A stretch of DNA of 64,000 nt from positions 248,001 to 312,000 of the forward strand of contig CAZJHO010000001.1 in the NCBI GenBank assembly GCA_964546015.1, written 5' to 3'. The translations under genes and the position numbers were made by a program. The DNA is from JAFGVL01 sp964546015. GTDB taxonomy: Bacteria > Bacteroidota > Bacteroidia > Bacteroidales > Paludibacteraceae. Shown here piece by piece: positions 42,910 through 51,616 of this stretch. Under the pieces are notes generated by a model. That model was not told where the DNA came from. It searched no databases and saw only the letters and a list, made by a program, of their open reading frames with translations. Positions within the stretch are counted from its first letter, which is position 1; every line of letters starts with the position of its first letter.

Positions 42910-44100
42910 ATGAAAAAGAATTTTACTGTTTTATTAATGATGTTTGGGGGATTTGTTGCTGTTTATTCTCAAACAAACTATAAAAAGGGATATATCATTA
43001 CGAATGAAAAAGATACGGTGTATGGTTGGATTGATTATCGTACAGAAAAAATGAATAATAGAATATGTAATTTTAAAAAAGACTCTATTGGAACACCGAC
43101 TTCCTTTGTACCAGGAGATATCGTCGGCTATCGATTTACGAATGAAGGTAAATTTTATATTACAAAAAATATAGTGATTAATAATGTTCCTCTGACAGTA
43201 TTTTTGGAGTATCTACTTAAAGGGATAATCAATTTATATTATTATCCTGATGTAAAAGAAGGGTTAGAGTATTATATTTTCGAGGATGCAAACGGGAAAC
43301 TTACTTATGTAACTAAGAACCAGGATACTTATAAAGATGAAGGAAATGTCAGATATACTTATGAGGATACCAAGTATAAAGGAGTTCTTATCTTCTTGTT
43401 TAAAGATTATGCTCCCATACAAAATCAAATAAAGTATATGGATTTTAATCAGTCTTCAATGATTACCTTGGCAAAAGATTATCATAATCAGGTTTGTACA
43501 ACCGGAGAAAAGTGTATTGTATTTGAAACAAAGTCGGATGAAAAGTTTCTGAAAATTAAATATTCCATATATGGAGGTGTTGAGAATCAAGATTCAGAGT
43601 CTTATGGAACGAATCTTTCTCCTCTTTTTGGAGGAACTATGAACTTTTCTGTTCCGAGATGGCATAAGTCTTTAAGTATTCAATTTGATTTAAATTTAGC
43701 GAAATTATATAAAGATAATTATAATGAAAATTATTACGATTATCATGGTAATAATCTCTTTACCACTTATACTGCTATGAAAATAGCAGGTAATTTGGCA
43801 GGAAAATACACTTACCCCAGAGGTAAGTTTCGACCGAATATAGAAGTAGGAATTAATGTGGGTTCTTGGAAATTTCTAGAAAAAGTTACAGATCCAGAGG
43901 GCAATGAACTTCATATTTATAAATTTGCGAATGACCACGAGAATCTATCTTTGACATTTTTCAATAATTATTATGCAGGGATTGGTCTTGATTTAAATTT
44001 GAGGAAAGATCAATTCATTTCTTTTAATATAAATTATCAAATTCCTTTATTGTCAAGTGACTATAATTTGTTGCAACTTAAATTAGGTTATACTTTTTGA
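42910..44100 (+). CDS. Putative outer-membrane beta-barrel protein
   Basis: A 396-residue protein of unknown function. Signal peptide at about 1-20 (MKKNFTVLLMMFGGFVAVYSQ). The N-terminal part (22-200) starts with a YKKGYIITNEKDTVYGWIDYR-like module in which short beta strands dominate. The C-terminal ~190 residues alternate aromatic and polar residues and end in LKLGYTF with a terminal Phe, the pattern of an outer-membrane barrel. It begins 3 nt after nnr. No enzyme motif is seen. Confidence 0.7.
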   Translation: MKKNFTVLLMMFGGFVAVYSQTNYKKGYIITNEKDTVYGWIDYRTEKMNNRICNFKKDSIGTPTSFVPGDIVGYRFTNEGKFYITKNIVINNVPLTVFLEYLLKGIINLYYYPDVKEGLEYYIFEDANGKLTYVTKNQDTYKDEGNVRYTYEDTKYKGVLIFLFKDYAPIQNQIKYMDFNQSSMITLAKDYHNQVCTTGEKCIVFETKSDEKFLKIKYSIYGGVENQDSESYGTNLSPLFGGTMNFSVPRWHKSLSIQFDLNLAKLYKDNYNENYYDYHGNNLFTTYTAMKIAGNLAGKYTYPRGKFRPNIEVGINVGSWKFLEKVTDPEGNELHIYKFANDHENLSLTFFNNYYAGIGLDLNLRKDQFISFNINYQIPLLSSDYNLLQLKLGYTF

Positions 44101-44129
44101 TTGTTATTGAAAAACTAAAAAAATATCCA

Positions 44130-45173
44130 ATGAAAAAACTAATTTCTTTTGTCTTACTTGTTTTAGTAAGTGTGGCAGTTTTCTCCAAAGAAAAACCCAA
44201 AAGCAGTCAGCCCACTGTTTACTATTCATTACCCAAAACCATGTTAGAGATAGAGGTTGAAGTAACTAAAACCGAGCAACAAGTCGGACCATATTATAAA
44301 TATGGTGAACGATATTTGGCGTTGAAAAATGTGATAACCGAGGATAAAGCTTCGTATAATATAAATAAGGTGAAAGTGTATGCGAAAGCAGTTTCCGATG
44401 CTTCGAAATTGTTTAGCATTTCGCCCAATGAAAATTATTTAATTTCGGTGGATAAAAATGGAATTATTACCGGAGTGAATACCGAAAAGCAGAAAAACAT
44501 GCCACTTCCATTTCTTTTCGATAAAAAAGAGGAAAAGCAACAATCCAAAGCAAAAGCCGAAAAATCTGATTTTTACGATAATATGGTGTTGACCGAAGAA
44601 CAATTGGCAGCTAATTCAACTGCAAAAATGGCTGAATTGGCCGCGAAACAAATTTACCGTATTCGTGAAAACAGAATTGCATTACTCTCAGGCGAAAATG
44701 ATAAAATGCCTGCCGATGGTGAATCTTTAAAATTGATGCTTAGAGGTATGGATAAGATGGAAAAATCGTTGGTAGAATTGTTTGCCGGAAAGAAAACAAT
44801 AACAGTAGAAAAAAAACGCTTTGTGATTGACCCTTCGATAAATATTAAAAACCAGATTTTGTGTCGCCTTTCGGCAATCAATGGCTTAGTCGATTCTGAC
44901 GATTTAAGCGGAGGTCCGGTTTATATTTCTGTTTCTACTACAAAGAATACTATTCCTGCTGTGGATGCAAAAGAGAAAGATGTGTTGTATTATATTTTGC
45001 CGGGCATGGCAAAAGTAACTGTAACAATGGATAAGGAAAACCTGATCGAAAAAGAAATTCCTGTGGCACAGTTAGGAAGCTTGCAAGCCATTCCGTTCTC
45101 GTTTTTCAAAAAGGGAAAGATGCACATGCAATATAATTCTAAAACGGGTGCTATTGTAGAGATGTGTAAATAG
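44130..45173 (+). CDS. DUF4831-type secreted protein
   Basis: A 347-residue exported protein resembling the DUF4831 family of Bacteroidetes. From the ATG at 44130 it has a clean signal peptide (MKKLISFVLLVLVSVAVFS); the frame from the TTG at 44097 would mask it. YYSLPKTMLEIEVEVTKTEQQVGPYY near 28-53 is the recognisable N-terminal block, and a Lys/Glu-rich linker sits at about 145-160. Function unknown. It ends at a strong bidirectional terminator. Confidence 0.7.
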   Translation: MKKLISFVLLVLVSVAVFSKEKPKSSQPTVYYSLPKTMLEIEVEVTKTEQQVGPYYKYGERYLALKNVITEDKASYNINKVKVYAKAVSDASKLFSISPNENYLISVDKNGIITGVNTEKQKNMPLPFLFDKKEEKQQSKAKAEKSDFYDNMVLTEEQLAANSTAKMAELAAKQIYRIRENRIALLSGENDKMPADGESLKLMLRGMDKMEKSLVELFAGKKTITVEKKRFVIDPSINIKNQILCRLSAINGLVDSDDLSGGPVYISVSTTKNTIPAVDAKEKDVLYYILPGMAKVTVTMDKENLIEKEIPVAQLGSLQAIPFSFFKKGKMHMQYNSKTGAIVEMCK

Positions 45174-45191
45174 TGTGGTTATAAGCATATG

Positions 45192-45228
45192 AAAAACGCT
45201 TCAAGAAATTAAATCTTGAAGCGTTTTT
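45192..45228. terminator. Strong bidirectional terminator
   Basis: A perfect 15-bp stem, AAAAACGCTTCAAGA (45192-45206) with TCTTGAAGCGTTTTT (45214-45228), 7-nt loop, between convergent genes (DUF4831 on plus, folE on minus). Confidence 0.88.
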
Positions 45229-45236
45229 TTATAAAT

Positions 45237-45830
45237 TTATTTTCCCCGATTAATCAAGGCTATAAATTCTTCTCGTGTTTTGGCATGTTCGAAAGCGCCG
45301 GTAAATTCGGAAGTGGTAGTAATGGAGTTTTGTTTTTCTACTCCACGCATTTGCATACACATATGTTGCGCTTCGATAACCACCATTACCCCAAGAGGAT
45401 TAAGGGTTTCTTGCAGACAGTCTTTTATTTGTGTGGTAAGACGCTCCTGTACTTGCAAGCGGCGGGCAAAACAGTCGATAATGCGGGGTATTTTACTTAG
45501 TCCGGTAATATGTCCGTTGGGGATATACGCCACATGCGCTTTGCCGAAAAACGGTAGCAAGTGGTGCTCACACAAAGAATAAAAATCAATATCTTTTACA
45601 ATTACCATTTGTCGGTAATTTTCTTTGAAAATAGCTTCGCGTATAATATCCCTTGGGTCTATTTGGTAGCCTTGAGTAAAAAATTCCATGGCTTTGGCAA
45701 CACGGAGTGGAGTTTTTAACAAGCCATCCCTGTCGGTATTTTCACCAAGCAATTCAATTATTTTTTTATAATGGAAAGCTAGTTCGTTTGTTTTATCGGT
45801 AATTTTTTCAGTAGGAATAATATCAGTCAT
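45237..45830 (-). CDS. folE: GTP cyclohydrolase I
   Basis: Makes dihydroneopterin triphosphate from GTP, feeding folate and, with QueD, queuosine synthesis. Zinc ligands are in SLCEHHLLPFFGKAHVAYIP and the C-terminal CMQMRGVEKQ block; ARRLQVQERLT is the GTP-binding segment. From the ATG at 45830 it is 197 residues; the upstream TTG at 45848 overlaps the neighbouring stop and is not needed. Type IA enzyme. Probably co-transcribed with the SPOR-domain gene 10 nt upstream. Confidence 0.95.
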   Translation of the reverse strand: MTDIIPTEKITDKTNELAFHYKKIIELLGENTDRDGLLKTPLRVAKAMEFFTQGYQIDPRDIIREAIFKENYRQMVIVKDIDFYSLCEHHLLPFFGKAHVAYIPNGHITGLSKIPRIIDCFARRLQVQERLTTQIKDCLQETLNPLGVMVVIEAQHMCMQMRGVEKQNSITTTSEFTGAFEHAKTREEFIALINRGK

Positions 45831-45840
45831 AATTCGGTAT

Positions 45841-46323
45841 TTATTCAAAAATAAAAATCTGGTCTTTTACCACATATGTTTCTTCCTGATATTCAGGAAA
45901 TTCTTTTCGCACTTCGTCCCGTAAGATTTGAGCTTCTTCTGTAGTTTTACAATCGCCTATGCGTACTTTCCAAAATGGCGATGTGTATGAAACATATACC
46001 GCATAGTTAGGAAATTTTGATAATATTCTTTCTTCTATTTTGTATGCAGTGGTTTTTGCGGTACGCTCATTGCTCGAAAAAACTTGTACACGGTAGCCCA
46101 TAGTAGTAGTCGAAGGTCTGTTTTTAATATCTTCGGCTTTTTTCTTATAAATAAGTTTTTTCAACCTTTCATCTTGATGAAGCGTAATTCTTCCTTTTGC
46201 CGAATCAGAATTATCCGTTATCGATTCGAAAATAGTTTTTTCAGAGTCTGCGGAAGAATTTTGCTCTGCATAACAGATACTTACTATAAAACCGATTAAT
46301 AATATAAGAAATATTTTCTTCAT
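45841..46323 (-). CDS. SPOR-domain secreted protein
   Basis: A 160-residue exported protein: signal peptide 1 to about 19, a charged linker, and a C-terminal SPOR domain (about 76-147; YRVQVFSSNERTAKTTAYKI then VYVSYTSPFWKVRIGDCKT). SPOR domains bind denuded glycan strands at division sites, so envelope or septal localisation is expected. The rest of the protein shows no enzyme domain. It precedes folE on the minus strand. Confidence 0.85.
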   Translation of the reverse strand: MKKIFLILLIGFIVSICYAEQNSSADSEKTIFESITDNSDSAKGRITLHQDERLKKLIYKKKAEDIKNRPSTTTMGYRVQVFSSNERTAKTTAYKIEERILSKFPNYAVYVSYTSPFWKVRIGDCKTTEEAQILRDEVRKEFPEYQEETYVVKDQIFIFE

Positions 46324-46356
46324 TATAAGCGCGTTATTTTATAAAAAATTAGACCG

Positions 46357-46364
46357 CAAAGGTA
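46357..46364 (-). promoter_or_regulatory. -7 element for the SPOR-folE pair
   Basis: TACCTTTG on the minus strand, about 34 nt upstream of the SPOR gene start. No TTG at ideal distance. Confidence 0.5.
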
Positions 46365-46478
46365 TTAATAATGTTTTTTATAAGGAAATACCCATGAAAA
46401 TCTTTGGAATAATTCTTTTATTGATTCAATTGCCCTATTACAATAGCATAAACCTTTCTTTTTTTGCTGAATTTTTTA

Positions 46479-46486
46479 TATTTTTG
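46479..46486 (+). promoter_or_regulatory. -7 element for lysC
   Basis: TATTTTTG at 46479-46486, about 48 nt before the aspartokinase ATG. The 46324-46533 gap contains nothing else that is clear. Confidence 0.45.
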
Positions 46487-46533
46487 CCCTTCAAAATATC
46501 TTAAAATAAGAATAACAATTTCATACAGAAAAA

Positions 46534-47850
46534 ATGAAGGTTTTAAAATTCGGTGGAACCTCTGTAGGTTCGGCACAACGCATGAAAGAGGTAACTAAAC
46601 TTATCCTCGATGGCGAACAAAAAATAGTTGTACTTTCGGCAATGTCCGGTACAACTAATTCGTTGGTAGAAATTTCGGATTATTTGTACAAAAAGAATCC
46701 TTCCGGAGCACTTGATGTAATTAATAATTTGGAACAAAAATATATTGCCACGATAAAAGAACTTTACAGTACCCCCGAATACCTTGCTAAAGCTGAGCTT
46801 CTGATTAAAGAACATTTCGGTTTTTTGCGTTCGTTTGCTAATTCGAGCAAAATATTTACCCTTTTCGAAGAAAAAATTATCCTTGCCGAAGGTGAATTGA
46901 TCTCAACAGCAATGGTTAATTTTTATTTAAATGAAATAGGAGTCAAGTCTGTATTGCTTCCTGCATTGGAGTTTATGAGAACCGATAAAAACGCAGAGCC
47001 TGATATGGCGTTTATTAAGGAGAAAATAGCCGAGCAACTAACTAAAAATCCGGGTGCCGATATTTATATCACACAAGGCTATATTTGTCGAAACCATTAT
47101 GGCGAAATTGATAATCTTCAACGCGGAGGTAGCGATTATACCGCTTCGATCCTTGGTGCAGCTATCAATGCTGAGGAAATTCAAATCTGGACAGATATTG
47201 ATGGAATGCATAACAATGACCCTCGCTTTGTTGAAGGTACTAAACCGGTGGCAAATCTTCATTTTGAGGAAGCTGCCGAGTTGGCTTATTTTGGCGCAAA
47301 AATTCTTCATCCGACCTGTGTCCTTCCTGCTAAACAAGCAAACATCCCTGTTCGCTTGCTTAACACGATAGAACCAACGGCTAAAGGAACACTTATTTCG
47401 ACAGTTTGTACACCTAATAAAATTGAAGCAGTAGCTGCTAAAGATGGCATTACAGCTATTAAAATTAAATCGGACAGAATGTTATTGGCACACGGTTTCT
47501 TGAGCAAAGTGTTTGCTGTCTTCGAGCGTTATCAAACATCTATTGATATGATTACCACTTCGGAAGTGGGTGTATCTGTTTCTATTGATAATGATAAGAA
47601 ATTGGATGAAATAGTGAGTGAACTTAAAATATTAGGTACCGTTACCGTAGATAAAGATATGGTTATTATCTGTGTCGTGGGTGATATGAATTTTGAGCAT
47701 GTCGGTTTCCAAGCTAAAGTAGTTGGAGCGTTGAAAGAAGTGCCTATTCGTATGGTTTCTTATGGTGGTAGTAACTATAATATTTCGTTTCTTGTAAAGG
47801 CTGAAGACAAAAAACGCGCTTTACAAGCTTTGAGCAAAGAGTTATTTTAA
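46534..47850 (+). CDS. lysC: Aspartokinase
   Basis: Phosphorylates aspartate at the head of lysine, threonine and methionine synthesis. Amino-acid kinase domain (about 1-280): KFGGTSVGS at 4-12, NLQRGGSDYTASILGAAI and a WTDIDGMHNNDPR block. Two ACT domains (about 305-438) suggest allosteric control by lysine or threonine. 438 residues; monofunctional, with no homoserine dehydrogenase fused. It is followed by a terminator and then lysA. Confidence 0.93.
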   Translation: MKVLKFGGTSVGSAQRMKEVTKLILDGEQKIVVLSAMSGTTNSLVEISDYLYKKNPSGALDVINNLEQKYIATIKELYSTPEYLAKAELLIKEHFGFLRSFANSSKIFTLFEEKIILAEGELISTAMVNFYLNEIGVKSVLLPALEFMRTDKNAEPDMAFIKEKIAEQLTKNPGADIYITQGYICRNHYGEIDNLQRGGSDYTASILGAAINAEEIQIWTDIDGMHNNDPRFVEGTKPVANLHFEEAAELAYFGAKILHPTCVLPAKQANIPVRLLNTIEPTAKGTLISTVCTPNKIEAVAAKDGITAIKIKSDRMLLAHGFLSKVFAVFERYQTSIDMITTSEVGVSVSIDNDKKLDEIVSELKILGTVTVDKDMVIICVVGDMNFEHVGFQAKVVGALKEVPIRMVSYGGSNYNISFLVKAEDKKRALQALSKELF

Positions 47851-47851
47851 G

Positions 47852-47894
47852 AGCCTTCCCAGCCCCTTCAAAAAAAGGGAACATGGGAAAGGCT
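47852..47894 (+). terminator. Terminator after lysC, in a repetitive intergenic element
   Basis: Stem AGCCTTCCCA (47852-47861) with TGGGAAAGGCT (47884-47894), one bulged A, followed by TTTGTTTT. The left arm is also the approximate inverse of the GGGGTTGGGGAGGCTT run at about 47963-47978 just before lysA, so the gap holds fragments of a C/G-biased repeat. Confidence 0.65.
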
Positions 47895-47981
47895 TTTGTT
47901 TTATATTTTAATTTTTAAAATTTTATCCCAAAAATGAGGGATTTAAAGCCCCTTCTTGGGAGGGGTTGGGGAGGCTTAAAA

Positions 47982-49139
47982 ATGTTAAAAGGTAAATTTC
48001 CTGTAGATAAATTTGCAGTAATTCAAACGCCGTTCTACTATTACGATATTGCACTTTTGCGCAAAACACTCGATTTGATTAAAAGTGAAACGGAAAAGTA
48101 TGGTTATCATGCTCATTATGCAGTAAAAGCTAATGCTAATGCTAAGTTGCTTAAAATCATAGCTTCATATGGTTTAGGTGTCGATTGTGTAAGTGGAAAC
48201 GAAGTGCAAGCTGCTATCGATGCCGGTTTTCCTGCATCTAAAGTGGTGTTTGCTGGTGTTGGTAAGACGGATCATGAGATTAATCTGGCTTTAGATCATG
48301 ATATCTTTTGTTTCAATGCAGAGTCTATTCCGGAGCTGGAAGTGATTAACGAGCTTGCGGGCGCCAAAGGTAAAAAAGCAGGTGTGGCTTTACGCATTAA
48401 TCCGAATGTAGATGCACATACACATCACTATATAACTACCGGATTAAACGAAAATAAATTCGGTTTTAATATCGAAAATTTGGATAAAGTATTATCTGCA
48501 CTTACCGGATTAAAAAATTTAGAACTAATCGGTGTGCATTTTCATATCGGATCGCAAATTACCGATTTGTCGTCGTATGAAGACCTTTGTGTTAAGGTAA
48601 ACGAATTGCAGGACGAATTGGAAGCGAAAGGTGTTTTCTTGAAAAATATTAATATAGGTGGTGGTTTGGGTATTAATTATGAACATCCTAACCATTTCCC
48701 TATTGCTGATTTTGAAACCTATTTCCGTTTGTTTCATAAGAACCTTCAGCTTCGTGAGGGACAACTGTTGCATTGTGAACCGGGTCGTTCGGTAGTGGCA
48801 CAATGTGGTAGCTTGGTTACTCGTGTTACTTATGTGAAAAAAGGAATCAGCAAACAATTTGCTATTGTCGATGCGGGAATGACAGACCTGATTCGTCCTG
48901 CACTTTATGAGGCTTACCATCGTATCGAAAATATTAGTTCGGATGCTCCAGAAGAGGTGTATGATGTAGTGGGACCAATTTGTGAGTCGTCAGATGTGTT
49001 TCAAAAAGATGTACACTTAAATGGTACTAAACGAGGCGACTTTTTAGTTCTTCGTTCGGCGGGTGCGTACGGCGAGATAATGGCTTCGCGTTATAATCTG
49101 CGTAATTTGCCTGTTGGTTATTTATCTGAAGAAATTTAA
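47982..49139 (+). CDS. lysA: Diaminopimelate decarboxylase
   Basis: PLP-dependent last step of lysine synthesis. Alanine-racemase-like barrel with the PLP lysine in HYAVKANANAKLL near residue 45; GVDCVSGNEV, HFHIGSQI, GGGLGINYEH, EPGRSVVAQCG and the substrate block CESSDVF all present. I place the start at 47982 (385 aa, MLKGKFPVDKFAVIQTPFYYYD). The frame continues up to 47934, but those 16 codons are made of a G-rich intergenic repeat and do not look like protein. Confidence 0.94.
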   Translation: MLKGKFPVDKFAVIQTPFYYYDIALLRKTLDLIKSETEKYGYHAHYAVKANANAKLLKIIASYGLGVDCVSGNEVQAAIDAGFPASKVVFAGVGKTDHEINLALDHDIFCFNAESIPELEVINELAGAKGKKAGVALRINPNVDAHTHHYITTGLNENKFGFNIENLDKVLSALTGLKNLELIGVHFHIGSQITDLSSYEDLCVKVNELQDELEAKGVFLKNINIGGGLGINYEHPNHFPIADFETYFRLFHKNLQLREGQLLHCEPGRSVVAQCGSLVTRVTYVKKGISKQFAIVDAGMTDLIRPALYEAYHRIENISSDAPEEVYDVVGPICESSDVFQKDVHLNGTKRGDFLVLRSAGAYGEIMASRYNLRNLPVGYLSEEI

Positions 49140-49145
49140 AAAAAA

Positions 49146-49186
49146 GTTACAAGGTTTTTTGTAATTAAACTCGTAAGCCTTGTAAC
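49146..49186 (+). terminator. Weak hairpin after lysA
   Basis: GTTACAAGG (49146-49154) and CCTTGTAAC (49178-49186) form a 9-bp stem in the short lysA-glycosyltransferase gap. The T-rich part is inside the loop, so its role as a terminator is doubtful. Confidence 0.4.
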
Positions 49187-49213
49187 TTATAACTTTGTAA
49201 CTCGTAACAAATA

Positions 49214-50377
49214 ATGTTCGAAATAGATATAAACTCGATAGAGTGGTATGCGTGGGTGCTTTGCGCCCTCTTTTTATTTAGTTTTTTAGTTCAGCTGTTT
49301 TACTATTTGTATTTCTATGGAGGAGTATTGTCGTGGAAAGCAAAAGTAGAAAAAAATAAAGTAAATTTTTCAGATAAAAAACCAGGTGTTTCTGTAATTA
49401 TTTGTGCTCAAAACGAATCGGATTTTATTCGCAAATTTTTGCCGTCTATTTTAAATCAAAATTATCCTGATTTTCAGGTGGTTGTTGTAAATGTCGGTTC
49501 GACTGACGAAACGGACGATGAATTAAACTATCTTTCAATGCATTATCGTCAGCTTTATTCTACTTTTATTCCTATGGATGTGCAGGTAGTTAGCCCTAAA
49601 AAATTAGCGCTTACGGTTGGGGTAAAAGCTGCGTTACATGACATTTTGCTTTTTACCGATACCGATTGTGAGCCGGTTTCCGATAATTGGTTGTCGGAAA
49701 TGGTGAGTAATTTTGTGGATAATAAGGATTTTGTGTTAGGATATGTTTCTATGAAACCCCAAAAAGGTTTTATAGGTAAGCTTATTGCTTATGATAATTT
49801 CTTTAACGGATTGCAATACCTTGGTTTTGCCTTGCGTGGGAAACCTTATATGTGTGCATCGAAAAATATAGCTTATCGTAAAAAATTCTTTTTTGATAGA
49901 AAAGGTTTTGCATCTTTATTGCATTTACGATTGGGCGATAGCGAACTATTGGTGAACAAAGACGCTTCCAAATTAAATACAAGAGTGGCCATTGCTTCTG
50001 ATAGTGTAATTGTTTCCAACGAAATTGATTCTTTTTCTGCTTGGTGTGTTCAGAAAGAGTATTCGAAAATTATAGCTAAGCAATATACCGGTATTGGTAA
50101 ATGGTTAAAAAATATTGAATATTTGACAAGAGCTTTATTTTATTTGTCTTTTGTGGCAGTATGTGCGGTACTACCTTTACTGTTTGTGTTGATTGCAGTT
50201 TTTATTTTTGCTTTGAGGTATACAACGCAAGCGTTAGTTTTAAACCTTACCGGAAAACAATTGAAAGAACAAAAATATTATGCTTCGGTCTTTTTGTTTG
50301 ATATTTTGTTGCCGATACTTTCGTGCTCTGTGTTTTTCCGAATAAAATTATCTCGAAAAGGAAAATATGTTTCTTAA
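49214..50377 (+). CDS. Membrane-anchored family 2 glycosyltransferase
   Basis: A 387-residue processive-type GT2 protein. N-terminal TM (about 14-36), GT-A domain with VSVIICAQNESDFI near 59-72, VVVVNVGSTDET near 92-103, the DTDCEP metal motif near 152-157 and a GDSEL acceptor motif near 240. Two C-terminal TM segments (about 303-340 and 355-375) follow. The final QxxRW of cellulose-synthase types is not evident. Acceptor and sugar unknown. It stands between lysA and an RND operon without a clear functional link. Confidence 0.82.
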   Translation: MFEIDINSIEWYAWVLCALFLFSFLVQLFYYLYFYGGVLSWKAKVEKNKVNFSDKKPGVSVIICAQNESDFIRKFLPSILNQNYPDFQVVVVNVGSTDETDDELNYLSMHYRQLYSTFIPMDVQVVSPKKLALTVGVKAALHDILLFTDTDCEPVSDNWLSEMVSNFVDNKDFVLGYVSMKPQKGFIGKLIAYDNFFNGLQYLGFALRGKPYMCASKNIAYRKKFFFDRKGFASLLHLRLGDSELLVNKDASKLNTRVAIASDSVIVSNEIDSFSAWCVQKEYSKIIAKQYTGIGKWLKNIEYLTRALFYLSFVAVCAVLPLLFVLIAVFIFALRYTTQALVLNLTGKQLKEQKYYASVFLFDILLPILSCSVFFRIKLSRKGKYVS

Positions 50378-50467
50378 ATTACTTTAAATCAATATTCTAT
50401 AAAGCAATATATTTGATCTTTAACAGTTTAAATAGAGTTTGATAACTCATTTTTAATATAGCTTAAA

Positions 50468-51574
50468 ATGAAAAAAACCACAAAAATAATACTCATCGGA
50501 TTAATTGTGCTCTTTATTGCAGGAATGGCAATTTTCCCGACTGTGAAAGATAAATTGTTCGGACCAAGTACGATTGAAGAACCTATTGCAAAAGATAAAA
50601 ATAAATCTTCGAAAGGCGGACAGCTCAATGTAAATGCAATGGTGATGAAATACTCAACCATGAATGAAACATTTCGCACCAAAGGAATTCTTGTGCCTGA
50701 TGAAGAGGTGGATCTTTCATTCGAAACTTCGGGTAAAATTATGGGTATTTATTTTCAGGAAGGTACAATGGTGAAAAAAAGTGCTTTGTTGGCCAAAATC
50801 AACGACAAACCATTACAAGCTGAATTGGAAAAGCTACAAGCCCAAATACAATTGGCCGAAGACCGTGTTTTTCGTCAAAAATCGCTTTTGGCAAAAGATG
50901 CTGTAAGTAAAGAAGCTTATGACCAAGTTACAACAGATCTTGATAAATTGCGTGCAGATATAAAATTAGTGCAAGCCCGCATTGCCGAAACCGAATTGCG
51001 TGCTCCTTTCGATGGGATTATCGGTTTGCGCCAGATAAGCGAAGGAGCTTATACTACACCAAGCACCATTATTGCAAAATTGACTAAAATCGTTCCGTTG
51101 AAAATAGAATTTTCGGTAAATGAAAAACAGGCAAGCGATGTTCAAGCCGGTCTTCCCCTTGAATTTACGCTCGATAATGATTTGAATAAATACAAGGCTT
51201 CGGTGTATGCTATTGAGTCTAATCTCGATTTACAAACTTTGGCACTCAAGGTAAAAGCACTTTATCCGAATGTAGGTGGTAAGTTAAAACCGGGTCGATC
51301 TGTTTCTATTGATATTAGGCTGAAAGAGATAAAAAATACATTGTCGGTTCCAAGTCAGGCTGTTATTGCCGAAATGGGGCGCGACATTGCTTATGTATAT
51401 AAAGGCGGTTATGCCAAACAAGTGGAACTTACAAAAGGATTAAGAACGGCTTCGTCCGTGCAGATAATAAAAGGCTTGAATGTGGGCGATACCCTTATAA
51501 CGACGGGCGTAATGCAATTGCGTGATGGTTTGGCTGTTTCTATCGACAAAATTATTGAAAGTTCAGAGAAATGA
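50468..51574 (+). CDS. RND efflux periplasmic adaptor (AcrA/MexA-like)
   Basis: Membrane-fusion protein of a tripartite multidrug pump, 368 residues. An N-terminal hydrophobic anchor (about 6-24, no lipobox Cys) is followed by a barrel-sandwich hybrid with the LSFETSGKIMGIYFQEGTMVKKSALLAKIND block, a helical hairpin (about 112-165) and beta-barrel/MP domains. The AELRAPFDGIIGLRQISEG motif is typical. First of a three-gene operon with the RND pump and TolC-type channel. Confidence 0.92.
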   Translation: MKKTTKIILIGLIVLFIAGMAIFPTVKDKLFGPSTIEEPIAKDKNKSSKGGQLNVNAMVMKYSTMNETFRTKGILVPDEEVDLSFETSGKIMGIYFQEGTMVKKSALLAKINDKPLQAELEKLQAQIQLAEDRVFRQKSLLAKDAVSKEAYDQVTTDLDKLRADIKLVQARIAETELRAPFDGIIGLRQISEGAYTTPSTIIAKLTKIVPLKIEFSVNEKQASDVQAGLPLEFTLDNDLNKYKASVYAIESNLDLQTLALKVKALYPNVGGKLKPGRSVSIDIRLKEIKNTLSVPSQAVIAEMGRDIAYVYKGGYAKQVELTKGLRTASSVQIIKGLNVGDTLITTGVMQLRDGLAVSIDKIIESSEK

Positions 51575-51616
51575 AACGAAGTTCCATTTGTCCTTTGAAA
51601 GAAAAATTATAATCAG

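Noticed and set aside
46394..46504. 36-codon Ile/Leu/Phe-rich ORF upstream of lysC as a leader peptide
   Set aside because: It lies mostly upstream of the predicted lysC promoter element, lacks runs of Lys, Thr or Met codons, and no terminator follows.
47934..47981. N-terminal extension of lysA
   Set aside because: Encoded by an intergenic repeat; the conserved protein starts at 47982.
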